Shown: positions 1-8,706, counted from the first letter of the stretch. The stretch is DNA of 64,000 bases from an uncultured Oscillibacter sp. (GCA_910589315.1 CAJUTB010000007.1:31032-95031), one strand, 5' to 3'. Made by a program: numbers and translations. The notes: generated by a model from the letters alone, not told the origin.

Positions 1-100
1 TTGAGACTGTTGGTCAGTCTATGCGCCGGAGCGCGGAAAGTTGCATGACCGGTGGGTAAAAGAGGCGAAAACATCGGATGATTCGTATAATTTTTTCGTT

Positions 101-1270
101 TTAATACCGCTTGTATACAGTTGTAAGACGGTCGTCTATGAACTCGTTCAAATTTCCCCAGGCCGTCCAGCGCACTTTTTCCGAGGTACGGAATTCACAG
201 GCGGTATAATGATAGGTCTCCGGGTCCACGCTGGTAAGAATTACCACCCGCTCCGCGCCGGAGGTTTTAATATGAATCAGGTCGCCGGTTTTCAGACTGC
301 GCCAGTTCCAGTATTGGTTTAGCTTGGCGTCTTCTCCAAACAGAAAATCGCTGACGGCCATGCCGAAGGCCAGACAGTCCTCGCCGCTGCCCAGTTTGGG
401 GGAGTTGTAATGATAACGCGGGTCCTTGGTCCAGACCGTCCCATCCGGACATCCGGCCTTTACCACTTCCAGCAGTTCCTGAAGGTTTTCGTCCGTAATC
501 TCCTTGCCGTTGGAAAGACACCCGCCGTCCCGGTGGAGGGGCGTGCGCACATTGATGCGGTCCATCATTTTTTGTACGGTATCGCCCTCCTCCAAGCGGA
601 AAACGGGCACGCCGGCAGCCTCTGCCAGTTCGGCGGGGACGTCCCGCAGAAGGTCCTGTAAACGCGCCAGAACCACGCAAGCCTGTGCCCTGGTTACGGA
701 GGCATTGCCGTTAAACCGGCCGTCGGTCTGGCCCCGCAGAAGGTTCCGGTCATAACAGACGGCAATGGCGTCCCGGTAGGAAAACGGGAGATTGCCCCAG
801 TCGTCCAGGGCTTTTTGCGCGGCGGCCTTGGTCTCCGCGTCCGGGGCTTCCGGAACGTCCAGCAGATTATAGAGCATCTGCGCCATGTCAAAACGGGCGA
901 GGGGACGGTTGATAAAATCGCCCCAGGTTTCGCCGTTGGCTTGATAGGCGGTTTCCAGGCTGGTTCCTGCCAAAGCGGGCGCACAGATATTCAGCGCGCG
1001 GGTCTGCCAGGAAAGCTCTTCCGCTTCTCCCCCCGCTGCGCCGGACAGAACGGAACGGGAGAGGAATGCACAGAACTGCACTGCCGTTACCGGATCGTCG
1101 GGGTGGAAGCAGCCGTCGCCGTAGCCGGTGACGACGCCTGCTCCCGCTGCCGCTTCAATCGGTTCATTAGCCCAGTGGCTGTCGGGTACGTCGGAAAACC
1201 GGGGTTCCGCCGCAAAGGCGGGGAGGGTCAAACAGCAGAACGCCAGCAGCAACAGAAATCCTTTCTTCAT
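101..1270 (-). CDS. SLH-domain surface protein with C-terminal NlpC/P60-like (possibly degenerate) domain
   Basis: A 389-residue exported protein. The start at 1270 is chosen because an AAAGGAGAT SD precedes it and a clear signal peptide follows (MKKGFLLLLAFCC...AFA). Three SLH-type segments lie at about residues 22-70, 100-150 and 165-225, which in this family bind pyruvylated secondary cell-wall polymer. The last 150 residues contain GEDCLAFGMAVSDF and GDLIHI...GAERVVILTSVD, which have the spacing of the Cys and His blocks of NlpC/P60-type cysteine peptidases, but the expected His is Arg (ERVV). I infer a wall-bound protein with a papain-like fold, possibly inactive. It is divergent from the pst operon and has its own sigma-A-type promoter. 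SLH identity is secure; the C-terminal reading is tentative. Confidence 0.8.
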   Translation of the reverse strand: MKKGFLLLLAFCCLTLPAFAAEPRFSDVPDSHWANEPIEAAAGAGVVTGYGDGCFHPDDPVTAVQFCAFLSRSVLSGAAGGEAEELSWQTRALNICAPALAGTSLETAYQANGETWGDFINRPLARFDMAQMLYNLLDVPEAPDAETKAAAQKALDDWGNLPFSYRDAIAVCYDRNLLRGQTDGRFNGNASVTRAQACVVLARLQDLLRDVPAELAEAAGVPVFRLEEGDTVQKMMDRINVRTPLHRDGGCLSNGKEITDENLQELLEVVKAGCPDGTVWTKDPRYHYNSPKLGSGEDCLAFGMAVSDFLFGEDAKLNQYWNWRSLKTGDLIHIKTSGAERVVILTSVDPETYHYTACEFRTSEKVRWTAWGNLNEFIDDRLTTVYKRY

Positions 1271-1300
1271 ATGGTTCTTATCTCCTTTTTGATTTGCCAT

Positions 1301-1329
1301 ATCATAGCACAATCCAGGGAAAATCGCAA
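1301..1329 (-). promoter_or_regulatory. Sigma-A-type promoter of the SLH gene
   Basis: Read on the minus strand, TTGCGA and TATGAT are separated by 17 bases, about 30 bases upstream of the SLH start at 1270. Spacing is ideal and both hexamers are near consensus. Confidence 0.55.
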
Positions 1330-1432
1330 TAGCCGCTTTGGAAAATGGCATTTTGTAAAAGAATACCAGCCGGATTTTTTCCGGAAAATGGCGCATACTA
1401 GAGCCGTCAGATCATGAAAAAGGAGGGCGGAG

Positions 1433-2248
1433 ATGAAACGTATGGCAGCGATGCTTTTCGCGGCGGTTCTGACGCTTCTGCCCGCCTGCGGCAGCGTATC
1501 CGAAAGCTCCGGGCAAACTGTCTCCGTCAACGGCTCCACATCGGTGGAACGGGTTATTCTGACCTTGGCGGAACGCTATATGCTGGACCATCCCGAGACA
1601 AAAATCGTCTACGATCCCACCGGCACCGGCGCGGGGCTGGAAGCCCTGCAAAACGGCGTCTGCGACATTGCCCTTGCCTCGCGGACCCTTGCGCCCCAGG
1701 AGGAAGCCGCCGGATTACAGCCCTTTGTGATTGCGCTGGACGGCATAGCCGTCCTTGTAAACGGGGCCAATCCGGTGGAAAATCTCACGGTTGAACAGCT
1801 GGCGGGCCTGTACACAGGACGCTTTGCCGACTGGTCCGATGTTGGCGGGAAACAGGGCCCGGCGGCCTGTATTGGACGGGAATCCGGTTCGGGCACGCGG
1901 GACGGCTTTGAGACCGCCACCGGCACGGAAGAAGCGTGTATTCTGGCCCAGGAGCTGACCGCTACCGGCGCAGTGCTGGAAGCCGTCCGGAACAATCCCC
2001 AGGCCGTCGGGTATGCCTCGCTGGCTTCGGTGGAGGGCCGCGGCGGCATCCGGATTTTGACCATCGACGGCGCACCCTGCACGGAAGAAACCATTTTGAA
2101 CGGATCGTACGCGCTTCAGCGGCCCTTTGTGTTTGTGACGCGGGGAGAGCTGAACAGCGTCGCAAAGGCGTTTTTTGATTGGGCGGTCTCGCCGCAGGCA
2201 GCGTCGTATATCCGTCAGGCCGGAGCGATTCCGACCGCAGTCAAGTAA
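1433..2248 (+). CDS. pstS: Phosphate ABC transporter substrate-binding lipoprotein PstS
   Basis: Binds inorganic phosphate outside the membrane and delivers it to PstCA. The 271 residues start with a lipoprotein signal peptide (LLPACGS, lipid-modified Cys near residue 20). The phosphate-binding block VNGSTSVERV follows, then TGTGAGLEAL, and later the family block GRESGSGTRDGFE. An AGGAGGG SD lies just upstream. It is the first gene of pstSCAB-phoU, with pstC starting 14 bases after its stop. No phoP/phoR pair is seen in the window. The protein is at the short end of the family. Confidence 0.96.
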   Translation: MKRMAAMLFAAVLTLLPACGSVSESSGQTVSVNGSTSVERVILTLAERYMLDHPETKIVYDPTGTGAGLEALQNGVCDIALASRTLAPQEEAAGLQPFVIALDGIAVLVNGANPVENLTVEQLAGLYTGRFADWSDVGGKQGPAACIGRESGSGTRDGFETATGTEEACILAQELTATGAVLEAVRNNPQAVGYASLASVEGRGGIRILTIDGAPCTEETILNGSYALQRPFVFVTRGELNSVAKAFFDWAVSPQAASYIRQAGAIPTAVK

Positions 2249-2261
2249 GGAGGACATGCAA

Positions 2262-3158
2262 ATGACAGACCGCCGCGCCGCAGTGCGCCGCCGCCGCAAG
2301 GCGGCGGAACGGGCCATGTCGCTTTTCTTTTTCCTGTGCGGCATGGCGGCGATTGCCTTTGTGCTGGGAATCAGCCTTTATCTGATTATATCCGGACTGC
2401 CCGCCATACGGGAAATCGGACTGCGGAAGTTTTTGACCGGCCCTGTGTGGTCGCCCAAACAGGAACGGTTCGGTATTCTGCCGTTTCTGCTCACCTCCGT
2501 TGCCGGAACCGCCGGGGCCGTGCTGCTGGGCGTTCCTGTCGGACTGCTGGCGTCGATGTTCCTTGCCAAGGCCGCGCCGCCTCGTTTGGCGGCGGTGATT
2601 CGGACGGCGGTGGAGCTGCTGGCAGGGATTCCCTCAATTGTGTACGGCCTTGTGGGTATGATTGTGCTGGTTCCGGTGATTCAGCGGACGTTCGGGCTGG
2701 CCTCCGGCGCGAGCTTGCTGGCGGCAATCCTTGTACTTTCGATCATGATTTTACCCTCGGTAGTCAGCGTGGCGGAAATGTCGCTGGCTGCGGTTCCGCG
2801 GGAATACGAGGAAGCCTCCCTGGCGTTGGGGGCTACCTGGATGGAAACCCTGTACTTTGTGACCTTCCCCGCCGCCCGGAGCGGAATTGCGGCGTCGGTG
2901 GTTTTGGGCGCGGGACGGGCTATCGGCGAGGCTATGGCAATTATCATGGTTTCCGGCAATGTGCCGAATCTGCCCGGAACCCTGTTCGCGCCGGTCCGTT
3001 TTCTCACCACGGCCATTGCGTCGGAAATGTCCTACGCCGCCGCCGGAAGCCTGCACCAAATGGCTCTGTATTCCATCGGATTGGTGCTGTTTCTGTTTAT
3101 TATGTGTATCAATGTCCTGCTTCATTTCTTTGTGAAAAAGGAGGGAAAACATGGATAA
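2262..3158 (+). CDS. pstC: Phosphate ABC transporter permease PstC
   Basis: Membrane permease that forms the phosphate channel with PstA. The 298-residue start at 2262 is preferred because the AAGGAGG SD (2247-2253) is 8 bases upstream; the ATG at 2256 is too close. After a basic cytoplasmic head (RRAAVRRRRKAAERA) come about six membrane segments. The binding-protein-dependent permease loop that contacts PstB is visible as EEASLALGATWMETLYFVTFP. The 3' end overlaps pstA by 8 bases, which suggests translational coupling. Confidence 0.95.
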   Translation: MTDRRAAVRRRRKAAERAMSLFFFLCGMAAIAFVLGISLYLIISGLPAIREIGLRKFLTGPVWSPKQERFGILPFLLTSVAGTAGAVLLGVPVGLLASMFLAKAAPPRLAAVIRTAVELLAGIPSIVYGLVGMIVLVPVIQRTFGLASGASLLAAILVLSIMILPSVVSVAEMSLAAVPREYEEASLALGATWMETLYFVTFPAARSGIAASVVLGAGRAIGEAMAIIMVSGNVPNLPGTLFAPVRFLTTAIASEMSYAAAGSLHQMALYSIGLVLFLFIMCINVLLHFFVKKEGKHG

Positions 3159-4005
3159 GTCCCTGTCGCCTGCCCGGAAACGGCGGGATTTGTTCCTGCG
3201 GCTGCTTCTGACCGCCAGCGGCATTCTGGTTTGCGGCTTGCTGGCTTTCCTGACCGGCTACCTGCTCTGGCGCGGACTGCCCTTCGTCTCCTGGAACCTC
3301 CTGAGTAAAGAACCCAGTATGCTGCAAGGCACGGCGGGCCTCCTGCCCCACATCGCCAGTACGCTTTATGTCATCTTGACGACGCTCGTCCTGGTTCTGC
3401 CGCTGGGGATTGGCGCGGCGGTTTACCTGACGGAATACGCTCAGGGAAGCCGTCTTGCGGCGTGGGTGGAATTTGCCGCCGAGATTCTGGCGGGTGTGCC
3501 GTCGATTTTGTTCGGCCTGGTTGGAATGTTGTTTTTTGTGCAGCTGCTGGGCTTTGGCACGGGCGTCCTGGCCGGAAGCCTTACGCTGACCATCCTGATT
3601 TTACCCACCATTATCCGCACAACCCAGGAGAGCTTGAAGACGGTCCCGCGTGCTTACCGGGAAGGGGCGATGGCCCTGGGGGCCGGGAAATGGTACGCAA
3701 TTCGCACGGCCGTCCTTCCCAATGCCGCCGACGGCATCCTGACGGGCTGTATTTTAGCGGTGGGGCGCATCGTGGGCGAGAGCGCGGCCCTGCTGTTCAC
3801 CGCCGGCTTCGGAACCGTCCTCTATGGCTGGTGGGAAGCTCTTTTCAGCTCCTCCGCCACCTTGAGCGTGGCTCTGTACCTCTACGCAAACGAGCGGGGC
3901 GACACCGACGCCGCTTTTGCCATTGCCGCCATTCTGGCACTGCTGACCCTCGCGCTGAACCTTCTGGCAAAGCTGGCAAGGCGGAGATGGAAACGATCAC
4001 AATAA
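3151..4005 (+). CDS. pstA: Phosphate ABC transporter permease PstA
   Basis: Second permease subunit of the phosphate importer, 284 residues with about six membrane segments. The EAA-type loop is REGAMALGAGKWYAIRTAVLP, and VGESAALLFTAG matches the conserved PstA block after it. Its start overlaps the end of pstC and has a GGAGGG SD. The pstB GTG follows 12 bases after its stop. Confidence 0.95.
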   Translation: MDKSLSPARKRRDLFLRLLLTASGILVCGLLAFLTGYLLWRGLPFVSWNLLSKEPSMLQGTAGLLPHIASTLYVILTTLVLVLPLGIGAAVYLTEYAQGSRLAAWVEFAAEILAGVPSILFGLVGMLFFVQLLGFGTGVLAGSLTLTILILPTIIRTTQESLKTVPRAYREGAMALGAGKWYAIRTAVLPNAADGILTGCILAVGRIVGESAALLFTAGFGTVLYGWWEALFSSSATLSVALYLYANERGDTDAAFAIAAILALLTLALNLLAKLARRRWKRSQ

Positions 4006-4017
4006 GGAGGCGGGCGC

Positions 4018-4767
4018 GTGGCCGCAATTTTGGAAGCTGACAAACTGGATTTGTGGTATGGACCCAACCAGGCCCTTCGGGGCGTTACCGTAAACCTGCC
4101 CGAGCATGAAATCACCGCCCTGATCGGTCCCTCCGGCTGCGGCAAATCCACGTTTCTCCGGACCTTGAACCGCATGAATGATCTGACGCCGATTGTCCGT
4201 GTGGCGGGACAGGTGCGCTACCGGGGCGAAAATATCTATGAGATGGACCCGACCTGGCTGCGGAAACGGATCGGCATGGTGTTTCAAAAGGCAAACCCCT
4301 TTCCCATGAGCATTTATGACAATGTGGCCTATGGTCCCCGCGTCCACGGGAACCGGGATAAGGCGCGTTTGGATGAAATTGTAGAAGGTTCCCTGCGGGC
4401 GGCGGCCATCTGGGACGAGGTGAAGGACCGTTTGAAGAAAAGCGCGCTGGGGCTCTCCGGCGGACAGCAACAGCGGCTTTGCATCGCAAGAGCGTTAGCG
4501 GTGGAACCGGAGGTACTGCTCATGGACGAGGCCACCAGCGCCCTGGACCCCATTTCGGCATCCCGAATTGAAGATTTGGCCGTTGAACTCAAGGCGAATT
4601 ACACCGTAGTCATGGTGACGCACAACATGCAGCAAGCTGCACGCATTTCAGACAACACGGCGTTTTTCCTGTTAGGAGAACTGGTGGAATTTGGCAAAAC
4701 CGAGCATGTTTTCTCCACGCCCTCCGACAAACGCACCGAAGATTATATCACCGGCCGCTTCGGCTGA
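4018..4767 (+). CDS. pstB: Phosphate ABC transporter ATP-binding protein PstB
   Basis: ATPase that powers PstCA. The 249 residues carry Walker [10 protein letters not shown] (37-45), the Q-loop at [12 protein letters not shown], signature LSGGQ (146-150), Walker [13 protein letters not shown] (167-178) and the switch His in VTHNMQQA. The start is GTG at 4018 behind AAGGAGG. The motif LNRMNDL after Walker A is typical of PstB rather than other importers. Confidence 0.97.
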   Translation: MAAILEADKLDLWYGPNQALRGVTVNLPEHEITALIGPSGCGKSTFLRTLNRMNDLTPIVRVAGQVRYRGENIYEMDPTWLRKRIGMVFQKANPFPMSIYDNVAYGPRVHGNRDKARLDEIVEGSLRAAAIWDEVKDRLKKSALGLSGGQQQRLCIARALAVEPEVLLMDEATSALDPISASRIEDLAVELKANYTVVMVTHNMQQAARISDNTAFFLLGELVEFGKTEHVFSTPSDKRTEDYITGRFG

Positions 4768-4795
4768 CCTACTTTTTCTCGAGAGAAAAAGTAGG
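4768..4795 (+). repeat. Intergenic hairpin element, copy A
   Basis: A 13-bp perfect stem (CCTACTTTTTCTC / GAGAAAAAGTAGG) with a 2-base loop lies between pstB and phoU. It is followed by CAAAAAGAGCTTT. The same layout recurs at 61328-61357 (copy B), and related hairpins are at 37396-37419 and 41537-41566. It begins at the base after the pstB stop and could trim or attenuate the transcript before phoU. Confidence 0.7.
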
Positions 4796-4885
4796 CAAAA
4801 AGAGCTTTCACACGCTACCGACAATTTGCAGACCGGCCGTCTCTGCGACCGCAACCAACATTTTATCTGTTTGGAGGAACCGATA

Positions 4886-5527
4886 TTGAGAAATTATTTT
4901 CGTGAACAGCTCAAGCAGCTCCATCAGGAGCTGACCGAAATGGGAAAGACCTGCGAAATAGCGATTTCCGCCGCGTCAGAAGCCCTTTTGAAAAACAACG
5001 ACGCCCTTGCTGCCGCCGCTGAAAACGCCGAGGAGGAATTGGACCGTCAGGAGCGGGAGGTGGAGGACTTATGCCTGAAACTTCTGCTCCGGCAGCAGCC
5101 GGTGGCGCGAGACCTGCGGCAGATTTCCGCCGCGTTGAAAATGATTTCGGACCTGGAACGGATTGGAGATCAGGCCGCCGATATCGCGGAACTGGCCCGG
5201 TTAATCCGGACGCCGGTGGAGAATCTGCACATCGCGGAGATGACGCAGGCCGTCATCCGTATGGTGACGGACAGCGTGAATGCATTCGTACAGCGGGATT
5301 TGGAGCTTGCGCGGGCGGTCTGCGCGGCAGACGATCAGGTAGACGCGCTGTTTGACCAGGTGAAACAGGAGTTGGTCGAACTGATCGCCAGCAACGCCGC
5401 CAACAGCGGACAGAGCCTGGATTTGCTCATGGTTGCCAAGTATCTCGAACGCATTGGAGACCACGCGACAAATGTGGCCGAGTGGGTGGAATACTCCCTG
5501 ACCGGCGTTCACCCGGAGGGACAATAA
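4886..5527 (+). CDS. phoU: Phosphate transport regulator PhoU
   Basis: Negative regulator of phosphate uptake; in better-studied bacteria it links PstSCAB to the PhoR kinase. The 213-residue product starts at TTG 4886 behind TTGGAGG. This start gives the family N-terminus RNYFREQLKQLHQEL and normal length. Two PhoU repeats are visible, each with the metal-binding type motif: DLERIGDQAADIAE in the first and YLERIGDHATNVAEWV in the second. Last gene of the pst operon, about 118 bases after pstB. Confidence 0.94.
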   Translation: MRNYFREQLKQLHQELTEMGKTCEIAISAASEALLKNNDALAAAAENAEEELDRQEREVEDLCLKLLLRQQPVARDLRQISAALKMISDLERIGDQAADIAELARLIRTPVENLHIAEMTQAVIRMVTDSVNAFVQRDLELARAVCAADDQVDALFDQVKQELVELIASNAANSGQSLDLLMVAKYLERIGDHATNVAEWVEYSLTGVHPEGQ

Positions 5528-5563
5528 AACCGCCGCGGTCCGTTTATCCGGACTGCGGCGGTT
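5528..5563. terminator. Bidirectional terminator between phoU and the convergent gene
   Basis: A 15-bp stem (AACCGCCGCGGTCCG / CGGACTGCGGCGGTT, one mismatch) with a 6-base loop sits between the phoU stop and the stop of the minus-strand gene at 5569. On the minus strand it is followed by TTTTATTG, so it best serves the DUF2089 operon. Confidence 0.7.
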
Positions 5564-5568
5564 CGCGC

Positions 5569-5895
5569 TTACAGATCGTCAATGTTCATTTTGTCCATCT
5601 GACGTTGTACCCGGAATTTTTCCCGAGCCGCCCAGTAAATGGCAAGAAGCACCAGCGTTGGAAGATTGCCCGCAAGCAGGGTAATCAGAATGACAAGAAG
5701 GTTTCCCGATACGCTTCCTGTATCCCGAAGATTGAAAAGCATCAAGAGTGCAAACAGAAATGATAAGAACGGCAGAACCAGCCCCGGCCAGCGGGATTTT
5801 CGCCGGGAGAGAAAAATTTGTAATAAAATACCTCCGACAATCAATATCAGCAAGAACAACAATGTAAAAATTACCATTTTCGATGCAACAGCCAT
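5569..5895 (-). CDS. Small integral membrane protein of unknown function
   Basis: I do not recognise a named family. The 108 residues contain three hydrophobic stretches (about 8-28, 37-55 and 65-88) and a charged tail (REKFRVQRQMDKMN). It starts 3 bases after the stop of the DUF2089 gene, so the two are almost certainly co-transcribed. That gene order suggests a membrane partner or target of the regulator. Confidence 0.7.
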   Translation of the reverse strand: MAVASKMVIFTLLFLLILIVGGILLQIFLSRRKSRWPGLVLPFLSFLFALLMLFNLRDTGSVSGNLLVILITLLAGNLPTLVLLAIYWAAREKFRVQRQMDKMNIDDL

Positions 5896-5898
5896 GAA

Positions 5899-6207
5899 TC
5901 ATTCTCCTTTCTCCTGAAGATGGTTTTGTGTTTCGCGGTATGCCGCGATCAGGATTTTAGCGGTGTCAAAGTCCAGCTTGTCATCCACCGCCAGACGTTT
6001 TACCAGAGATACGAACGGGTCCGCCTCTGCATGATCGCTGAGACGGATTTTCTGAATCAGCCGGTCCAGCCGCAGGCGAACGGTGGGGTAACTTACCCCG
6101 TATTGGGCCGCAACCTCTTTCAGTGAACCGGAGGCCAGGAGAAATTTTTTGATAAACGTCAGATCCTGTTCCTCCAAACCGGTCATCCATACTGGCGCCG
6201 TTTCCAT
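5899..6207 (-). CDS. DUF2089-type helix-turn-helix protein
   Basis: 102 residues matching the C-terminal part of the DUF2089 family: TGLEEQDLTFIKKFLLASGS, then the helix-turn-helix LKEVAAQYGVSYPTVRLRLDRL (about 33-54). Family members are thought to be small transcriptional regulators, often with an N-terminal zinc ribbon, which is absent here. It is the first gene of a two-gene operon with the membrane protein. An AGGGAGTG SD is upstream. Confidence 0.82.
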   Translation of the reverse strand: METAPVWMTGLEEQDLTFIKKFLLASGSLKEVAAQYGVSYPTVRLRLDRLIQKIRLSDHAEADPFVSLVKRLAVDDKLDFDTAKILIAAYRETQNHLQEKGE

Positions 6208-6280
6208 ATTCGATCACTCCCTTTCATATTATTTAGTATACACTTTAATAATATGAAAGTCAAGATTAAATTTTATTTTA

Positions 6281-6319
6281 CAAAAATGAAATTCCCTTCG
6301 GCCTGAGCCGAAGGGAATT
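6281..6319 (-). terminator. Rho-independent terminator of the 60-aa gene
   Basis: A 13-bp perfect stem (AATTCCCTTCGGC / GCCGAAGGGAATT) with a 4-base loop is followed on the minus strand by TCATTTTTG. It lies 10 bases beyond the stop of the small gene at 6329. Confidence 0.75.
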
Positions 6320-6328
6320 CCGGTTTTG

Positions 6329-6511
6329 TTACTCAATATGCTCCTCGCAGAAATTATCCAGCACCCGAAAACCCATTTTGCCGGGCTTTGCCACCGGAAA
6401 TTTCGCAATGGTATCCGGGTCAAAAATCGGGCACATCCGCTTCTCGGGTTCCAGCCGCAGACAGGGCATTTCGTCGGAACGGCCGTTGACCGCTTTTCGA
6501 TCTTCTGACAT
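6329..6511 (-). CDS. Small hypothetical protein (60 aa)
   Basis: Encodes 60 residues with a central block MPCLRLEPEKRMCPIFDP and a C-terminal EEHIE. I cannot assign a function. Support: a stand-alone position between ktrA and a strong terminator, and a GGGGTGAT SD 3 bases before ATG. That SD is part of the 3' arm of a 9-bp hairpin (6519-6548), so translation may be limited by RNA structure. Two Cys residues are 15 apart, too far for a CxxC metal knuckle. Confidence 0.5.
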   Translation of the reverse strand: MSEDRKAVNGRSDEMPCLRLEPEKRMCPIFDPDTIAKFPVAKPGKMGFRVLDNFCEEHIE

Positions 6512-6518
6512 ACAATCA

Positions 6519-6548
6519 CCCCGGATTCAGCTTGCGCGAAATCCGGGG
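6519..6548. other. Hairpin overlapping the SD of the 60-aa gene
   Basis: A 9-bp stem (CCCCGGATT / AATCCGGGG) with a 12-base loop. On the plus strand it is followed by TTTTAT, but no plus-strand gene ends nearby. On the minus strand its last arm contains the SD of the gene starting at 6511. Confidence 0.5.
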
Positions 6549-6567
6549 TTTTATGCCGCTTTTTTTC

Positions 6568-7218
6568 TTAAATCTGATTCATCAAATCAATGCCCGCTTC
6601 CTTGTCACCGGCAATAATCAGGTGTGCGTCGGCCTGGAAACGATATTCCGGGTTCAGCAGAGGGACCACCTCGTCTCCAAATTTAATGCCCAGAATATTC
6701 ACATTATACCGGCGGCGGACATCCACCTCCAAAACCGTTTTACCCTCCCATGCCTCAGGGGTCTCCATCTCAAAAACGGCATACTTAGGTGTCAGCTCAA
6801 AGTAATCAAAGGCGTTGCGTGCAGAAAAACGGGTGGCAATCCGGCGGGCCATGTCCATTTCCGTATGGACCACAAAGTCTGCCCCGATCTTCTTCAAAAA
6901 TTTGATCTGCCGTTCCTGATCGGCACGGGCTACAATATACTTGGCGCCCAGCTCCTTCAAAGCGGCGGTGGTTTCCAGAGAACTCTGGAAATCGTCGCGG
7001 ACGCAAACGAAGCACACGTCAAAATTCCGAATCCCCAAAGAGGCCAGAACCTGTTCATCCTGACAGTCGCCCACACAGGCGGCAGTTGCTTCGCCCGCAA
7101 TGCGGGCGACACGCTCCTCGTCGCGGTCCAGCACCATCACTTCGTTGCCCAGTTCCAGCAGATGGGCCGCAAGATTGCGGCCAAAACGGCCTAATCCAAT
7201 GATCAAAAAAGATTTCAT
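6568..7218 (-). CDS. ktrA: KtrA/TrkA-type potassium uptake regulatory subunit
   Basis: Cytosolic RCK protein that gates the KtrB channel in response to nucleotide. The 216 residues start at MKSFLIIGLGRFG (start 7218, GGAGAGGAAACG SD). The N-terminal Rossmann half has GLGRFG (8-13) and an acidic residue ending strand 2 (VLDRD). The C-terminal RCK-C half runs from about residue 135. It lies 109 bases downstream of ktrB in the same direction, separated by a string of hairpins. Confidence 0.93.
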   Translation of the reverse strand: MKSFLIIGLGRFGRNLAAHLLELGNEVMVLDRDEERVARIAGEATAACVGDCQDEQVLASLGIRNFDVCFVCVRDDFQSSLETTAALKELGAKYIVARADQERQIKFLKKIGADFVVHTEMDMARRIATRFSARNAFDYFELTPKYAVFEMETPEAWEGKTVLEVDVRRRYNVNILGIKFGDEVVPLLNPEYRFQADAHLIIAGDKEAGIDLMNQI

Positions 7219-7251
7219 CGTTTCCTCTCCCTTCTCTTGCAGGGCTGCTGC

Positions 7252-7324
7252 GCGGCGGAGCCGCATTTGAGGGGTCCAGGGGCGTCGCGCCCCTGGCGGG
7301 AGTCCAGAGGGCAGAGCCCTCTGG
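7252..7324 (-). repeat. Three adjacent GC-rich palindromes between ktrB and ktrA
   Basis: Three hairpins sit side by side: 7252-7264 (GCGGC/GCCGC), 7276-7296 (CCAGGGGCG/CGCCCCTGG) and 7304-7324 (CCAGAGGGC/GCCCTCTGG). The arrangement resembles REP-type intergenic repeats. No second copy was found in this window. Confidence 0.6.
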
Positions 7325-7327
7325 AAG

Positions 7328-8653
7328 CTACCCAATCAGTATCTTCTCCGGTACGTTGCGGCGTTTAGGCTGGGGACGTTCCCGCGTTACCGCCATCGCT
7401 ACCGACATACTTCCCACACGGCCCGAAAACATCATCAGTAAAACCGCCCACTTGGACAACTCCGGCAGACTTGCCGTGACGCCACGGGAAAGCCCTACCG
7501 TTCCAATCGCTGAAATCGACTCAAATAACGCGTTGTCCAGCGTTATACCCTGCAAACAAAGAACCATGCAGCCCGCCAGACAGGCCATCAAATAAAGACT
7601 CACCGACGAATACGCCTTGTGAATCGTCTCGAGATCCAGACGGCGTTGAAATGCATTGACATCCTCCTGACGGCGGACACGCGCAAATGAACTCAACAGC
7701 AGCGCCGCTACCGTATTCACTTTCGCACCGCCGCCGGTGGAGCCGGAACCCGCTCCAATAAACATCAGCAAAAACATCAGCAGCGTGCCGCTTTGACTAA
7801 GCGTTGCTTGATCGACCGTCGAAAACCCTGCCGTTCTCGCCGTCACAGACTGAAACGCTGCCATAAGCATTTTTTGAGGAGCCGGGACGTTGGCAAAGGC
7901 ATGACGGCTTTCCGTAAAGTAAAACGCCGCCGCTCCTGCGGCAAAAATTGCCGCCGTAAAAACAACCACAATCTTGGAGTGAAGCCGCCAGCGGCGAAAC
8001 CTGCGGCCATGGGTCAGAAGATCGTCCCAAACCAAAAAACCAAGACCGCCGCAAATGATCAGCAACATAATTACAACATTCAACAGCGGTTCAGCGGCGG
8101 CTGTGGAGAGCGAACTTCCCGTGCCGAACAAATCAAACCCGGCGTTGCAATAGGCCGAAACCGCATGAAAAACCGCCATCCATAACCCTGCGCCAATTCC
8201 ATAGCGCGGACAAAACCAAACCGCCAGAAGCAGCGCGCCCAGACCTTCGCAAACGCCCGTCACCAGCAGCGCGCGGCGGGTAAGGCGGACAACGCCGCCA
8301 AGCTGAAGCGCGCCTACGGTATCCATCAAAACAGCCCGGCGGTGCAGACTGACGCGGCGTTTGAGCAGGAGGGATACCAAAATGGAAACCGTCATGAAGC
8401 CCAGGCCGCCAACCTGAATCAACAGCAGAATCACCACCTGCCCAAAGGGCGAGAACTGCGAAGCGGTATCGTAAAGGGACAGCCCCGTAACACAGGAAGC
8501 CGACGCCGCGGTAAACAAGGCGTCTGTAAACGGGATGGAGCGTCCGTCCCGAGCGGCGAAGGGCAGCGCAAGCAGCAAGCCGCCTGCAAAAATCAGGAGG
8601 GCAAAGCTGACCGTTAATGTTTGGACGGCGTTGAGCCGGATACGGCGGGACAT
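7328..8653 (-). CDS. ktrB: KtrB/TrkH-type potassium channel subunit
   Basis: Membrane K+ channel working with KtrA. The start at 8653 follows GGGAGG and gives 441 residues with about eight to ten membrane segments. The four selectivity-loop blocks of the family are visible: SCVTGLSLYD, AYCNAGFDLFG, RTAGFSTVD and GTVGLSRGVT, each with its conserved Gly. Its promoter is a near-perfect sigma-A site at 8707-8735, and a short GC hairpin follows in the leader. Confidence 0.94.
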   Translation of the reverse strand: MSRRIRLNAVQTLTVSFALLIFAGGLLLALPFAARDGRSIPFTDALFTAASASCVTGLSLYDTASQFSPFGQVVILLLIQVGGLGFMTVSILVSLLLKRRVSLHRRAVLMDTVGALQLGGVVRLTRRALLVTGVCEGLGALLLAVWFCPRYGIGAGLWMAVFHAVSAYCNAGFDLFGTGSSLSTAAAEPLLNVVIMLLIICGGLGFLVWDDLLTHGRRFRRWRLHSKIVVVFTAAIFAAGAAAFYFTESRHAFANVPAPQKMLMAAFQSVTARTAGFSTVDQATLSQSGTLLMFLLMFIGAGSGSTGGGAKVNTVAALLLSSFARVRRQEDVNAFQRRLDLETIHKAYSSVSLYLMACLAGCMVLCLQGITLDNALFESISAIGTVGLSRGVTASLPELSKWAVLLMMFSGRVGSMSVAMAVTRERPQPKRRNVPEKILIG

Positions 8654-8706
8654 AACACGCCTCCCATAAGGCAGGCGGAGCCTGCCGGATTTTTCACGTT
8701 CTTTAT

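Noticed and set aside
1..100. Gene or RNA at the left edge
   Set aside because: No frame with an SD, no tRNA-like fold and no terminator was found in the first 100 bases.
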